A stretch of DNA of 64,000 nt from CAWVSB01 sp036960375 (GTDB lineage: Bacteria > Pseudomonadota > Gammaproteobacteria > Pseudomonadales > CAWVSB01), in NCBI GenBank assembly GCA_036960375.1, contig JBALVY010000001.1:186001-250000 (forward strand), written 5' to 3'. A model generated the notes under the pieces. That model made no database searches and had not been told where the DNA came from. It was given only the letters and a program-made list of their open reading frames with translations. The position numbers and the translations under genes are program-made. This document shows positions 62,341-64,000 of the stretch, one piece after another (positions within the stretch are counted from its first letter, which is position 1; every line of letters begins with the position of its first letter).

Positions 62341-63540
62341 ATGCAGCCGCAGAACTTCAATAAAACCCTGATAATTGCCCTGCTACTGCTGGCTAGCTCG
62401 CTAGGTTCAATGTCGACCGACCTGTACGTACCCAGCTTGCCGCATCTACCAGAAATCTTTAACACCACCAAGAGCATGGTCCAGTTCACGCTGGTAGCCA
62501 ATCTGCTCGCTTTTGGCCTGGCGCAACTGGCACTTGGCCCGCTCTCTGACAGAGTCGGCCGGCGACCTGTGCTGATCAGCGGTATCATCCTGTTCACTAT
62601 CTTCAGCGCCTGCTGCGCACTCGCCCCGAACATCGGTTCACTGATAACTGCCAGAGCACTACAAGGCGCTGCCGGAGCCGCAGAAGCAGTGCTGACGCTG
62701 GCGATAATAACGGACTTGTTCAATACGCGGGATCGCGTCCGTGTGCTGGCAATCTATGGCGTATTGTTTGCTTTTGCGCCTGCGGTTGCACCCATTCTTG
62801 GTGGCTATATTCACGTCTACGGCGGCTGGCAATATAACTTCTGGCTGTTGGCCGGCCTAGGCTGTGTGCTCAGTTTTGCGATATGGAAATATATGCCCGA
62901 AACAAACCCCGGCAAGAGTGCAACGAGGAAGCCTCAAAACGTGCTAAGACAATACCGGCAATTGATCTGTAATCCGGCGTTTCTATCCCTGTCCCTAATG
63001 ATGTCCATGATCTGCGCCGGCCTCTATGCCTATATTGCCTCGGCGCCATTTATTATCATTGATCACTACGGCATCGCGACAGAAGACTTTGGCTACTACC
63101 AGCTCATCGTGCTGGTTTTTTACGTTGCAGGCAGCTACCTTGCCGCCAAATTGGTAAACCGCGTCGGTAGTCAGTGGCTGCTCAATGCAGGGCTTATTCT
63201 TCTGGTAATTGGCGCTGTGTTATTGCTTTTATTCGAATATGTTTGGGGCTCAAGTCTGGCGACCTACATGATAGGTATCTCGGTAATTCTGTTTGCTCTT
63301 GGACCGCTGTGGGCTGTTGTACCCTCGCTGGCCATCGAGCAAGCCAATAGCGGTTCTGGTCTTGCCTCGGCACTATTCGGCTCCCTTGAAATGATGGGAG
63401 CGGGCATTGGTGTCCTTTTACTGGCGATCATTGACCTTCCAGTCAATCAGTCTGTCAGCCTGACCTTCGGCATGCTAACCCTGGCCGTATTAGGTTTCTA
63501 TTTCTGGTCCAGACGCTATATCGGCGACTCTGGCAATTAA
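62341..63540 (+). CDS. Bcr/CflA-family multidrug efflux MFS transporter
   Basis: The 399-residue protein has twelve membrane helices. The Bcr/CflA start motif MSTDLYVPSLPHLPEIFNTT and the MFS loop motif GPLSDRVGRRPVL are clear. It exports bicyclomycin or sulfonamide-like compounds in relatives. Its stop overlaps that of the convergent aroE by TTAA. Confidence 0.93.
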   Translation: MQPQNFNKTLIIALLLLASSLGSMSTDLYVPSLPHLPEIFNTTKSMVQFTLVANLLAFGLAQLALGPLSDRVGRRPVLISGIILFTIFSACCALAPNIGSLITARALQGAAGAAEAVLTLAIITDLFNTRDRVRVLAIYGVLFAFAPAVAPILGGYIHVYGGWQYNFWLLAGLGCVLSFAIWKYMPETNPGKSATRKPQNVLRQYRQLICNPAFLSLSLMMSMICAGLYAYIASAPFIIIDHYGIATEDFGYYQLIVLVFYVAGSYLAAKLVNRVGSQWLLNAGLILLVIGAVLLLLFEYVWGSSLATYMIGISVILFALGPLWAVVPSLAIEQANSGSGLASALFGSLEMMGAGIGVLLLAIIDLPVNQSVSLTFGMLTLAVLGFYFWSRRYIGDSGN

Positions 63541-64000
63541 CCCGCCATAAGCTGAGCACGCATATCCGCTATGACTGTGGCGGTATCCGGGCGCACCGCG
63601 CGCCACAACGTAAACGACTCGGCGGCCTGTTCGACCAGCATACCCAGACCATCTACCCAGCCCGCCGCACCCTGCTGGCGAGCCCATGCTAAAAATACCG
63701 TAGGTTCAGCACCATACATCATGTCATAACAGTAAGCGGCAGGAGCTAACAGTCCATCAGGCAGAGGCGGCATTTCTCCCGCCAGGCTGGCGCTGGTACC
63801 ATTGATTACAAGGTCAAACTCTTGACCCTCCAGCTCATCAAAACCACAACCGGCAATATTACCCTCAGCGGCAAAACCTCGCGCCAACTGTTCTGCCTTT
63901 AACGGGGTTCGGTTAGCCACTGTCAGCTGCTGTGGCCTCTCGCCCAATATCGGCCCCAGAACACCCCGGACGGCACCGCCGGCCCCCAACAGTAGTATAC
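63537..64000 (-). CDS. aroE: Shikimate dehydrogenase, C-terminal part (5' end outside window)
   Basis: The frame is open to the right edge. The visible 154 or so residues hold the NADP-binding Rossmann loop (ILLLGAGGAVRGVL), the NRTPLKAEQLA turn that favours NADP, INGTSASLAGEMPPLP, YDMMYG and the C-terminal GLGMLVEQAAESF, all diagnostic for AroE. The enzyme reduces 3-dehydroshikimate in aromatic amino-acid synthesis. Confidence 0.96.
   Translation of the reverse strand, partial: ILLLGAGGAVRGVLGPILGERPQQLTVANRTPLKAEQLARGFAAEGNIAGCGFDELEGQEFDLVINGTSASLAGEMPPLPDGLLAPAAYCYDMMYGAEPTVFLAWARQQGAAGWVDGLGMLVEQAAESFTLWRAVRPDTATVIADMRAQLMAG

Noticed and set aside
1..64000. CRISPR arrays, insertion sequences, rRNA and tRNA genes
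   Set aside because: I looked for regularly spaced repeats, transposase motifs and tRNA T-arm patterns and saw none; a tRNA scan would be the decisive check.

Overview
The window is chromosomal DNA from a Gram-negative gammaproteobacterium, most like marine Cellvibrionales or Spongiibacteraceae-type relatives of Pseudomonas. The evidence is a Pseudomonas-like aa3 cytochrome oxidase locus (coxB-coxA-ctaG-coxC, SURF1, ctaB, SCO), a convergent engB/polA pair with a small-RNA gene between them, cytochromes c4 and c5, prlC-yheV, OprO/P-type porin, RND efflux and a wax-ester synthase gene. This placement rests on gene content and order only; no rRNA or other phylogenetic marker was compared.

Layout. 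0-8 kb: a SprT-like protease running off the left edge, a small exported protein, a LuxR-type regulator, and a four-gene minus-strand operon (membrane-anchored exported protein, LolD-like ATPase, FtsX-like permease, metal-binding lipoprotein) preceded by a sequence resembling a Zur box. 8-22 kb: an accessory cluster that looks catabolic, with three TetR regulators, two metallo-beta-lactamase-fold proteins, a porin, an old-yellow-enzyme-type oxidoreductase, two short-chain dehydrogenases, a secreted DUF3604 lipoprotein and a propeller-like lipoprotein. Several intergenic inverted repeats look like operators. 22-28.6 kb: gnd, a wax ester synthase/diacylglycerol acyltransferase gene lying between gnd and a second, diverged copy of the gnd 3' end, two further truncated genes, a class II aldolase and an arylsulfatase. 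This stretch is a recombination mosaic.

28.7-35.6 kb: a low-GC-looking block of minus-strand genes of the kind carried on integron cassettes (GNAT, small membrane protein, YdeI-like, SDR, GFA, DUF1330), with four recognisable attC sites, degenerate extra ones and no integrase. It also holds a Rieske-thiamine-pyrophosphate enzyme fusion. The block is bounded by an exact 49-bp direct repeat, one copy of which is the 3' end of an exported-protein gene. It fits a CALIN (attC cluster lacking an integrase) sitting as an island.

36-64 kb: mostly core genome. An RND efflux pump with its divergent TetR gene and a palindromic operator; dsbA; cytochromes c4 and c5; engB and polA with a Spot42/ErsA-like sRNA gene between them, preceded by a sigma-E/AlgU-like promoter; a DEAD-box helicase; a peroxiredoxin-glutaredoxin hybrid; the cytochrome oxidase locus (without ctaA); a MATE pump; yheV-prlC; a gamma-carbonic anhydrase; a Bcr/CflA transporter; and the C-terminal part of aroE at the right edge. 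I saw no tRNA, rRNA, CRISPR array, insertion sequence or integrase.
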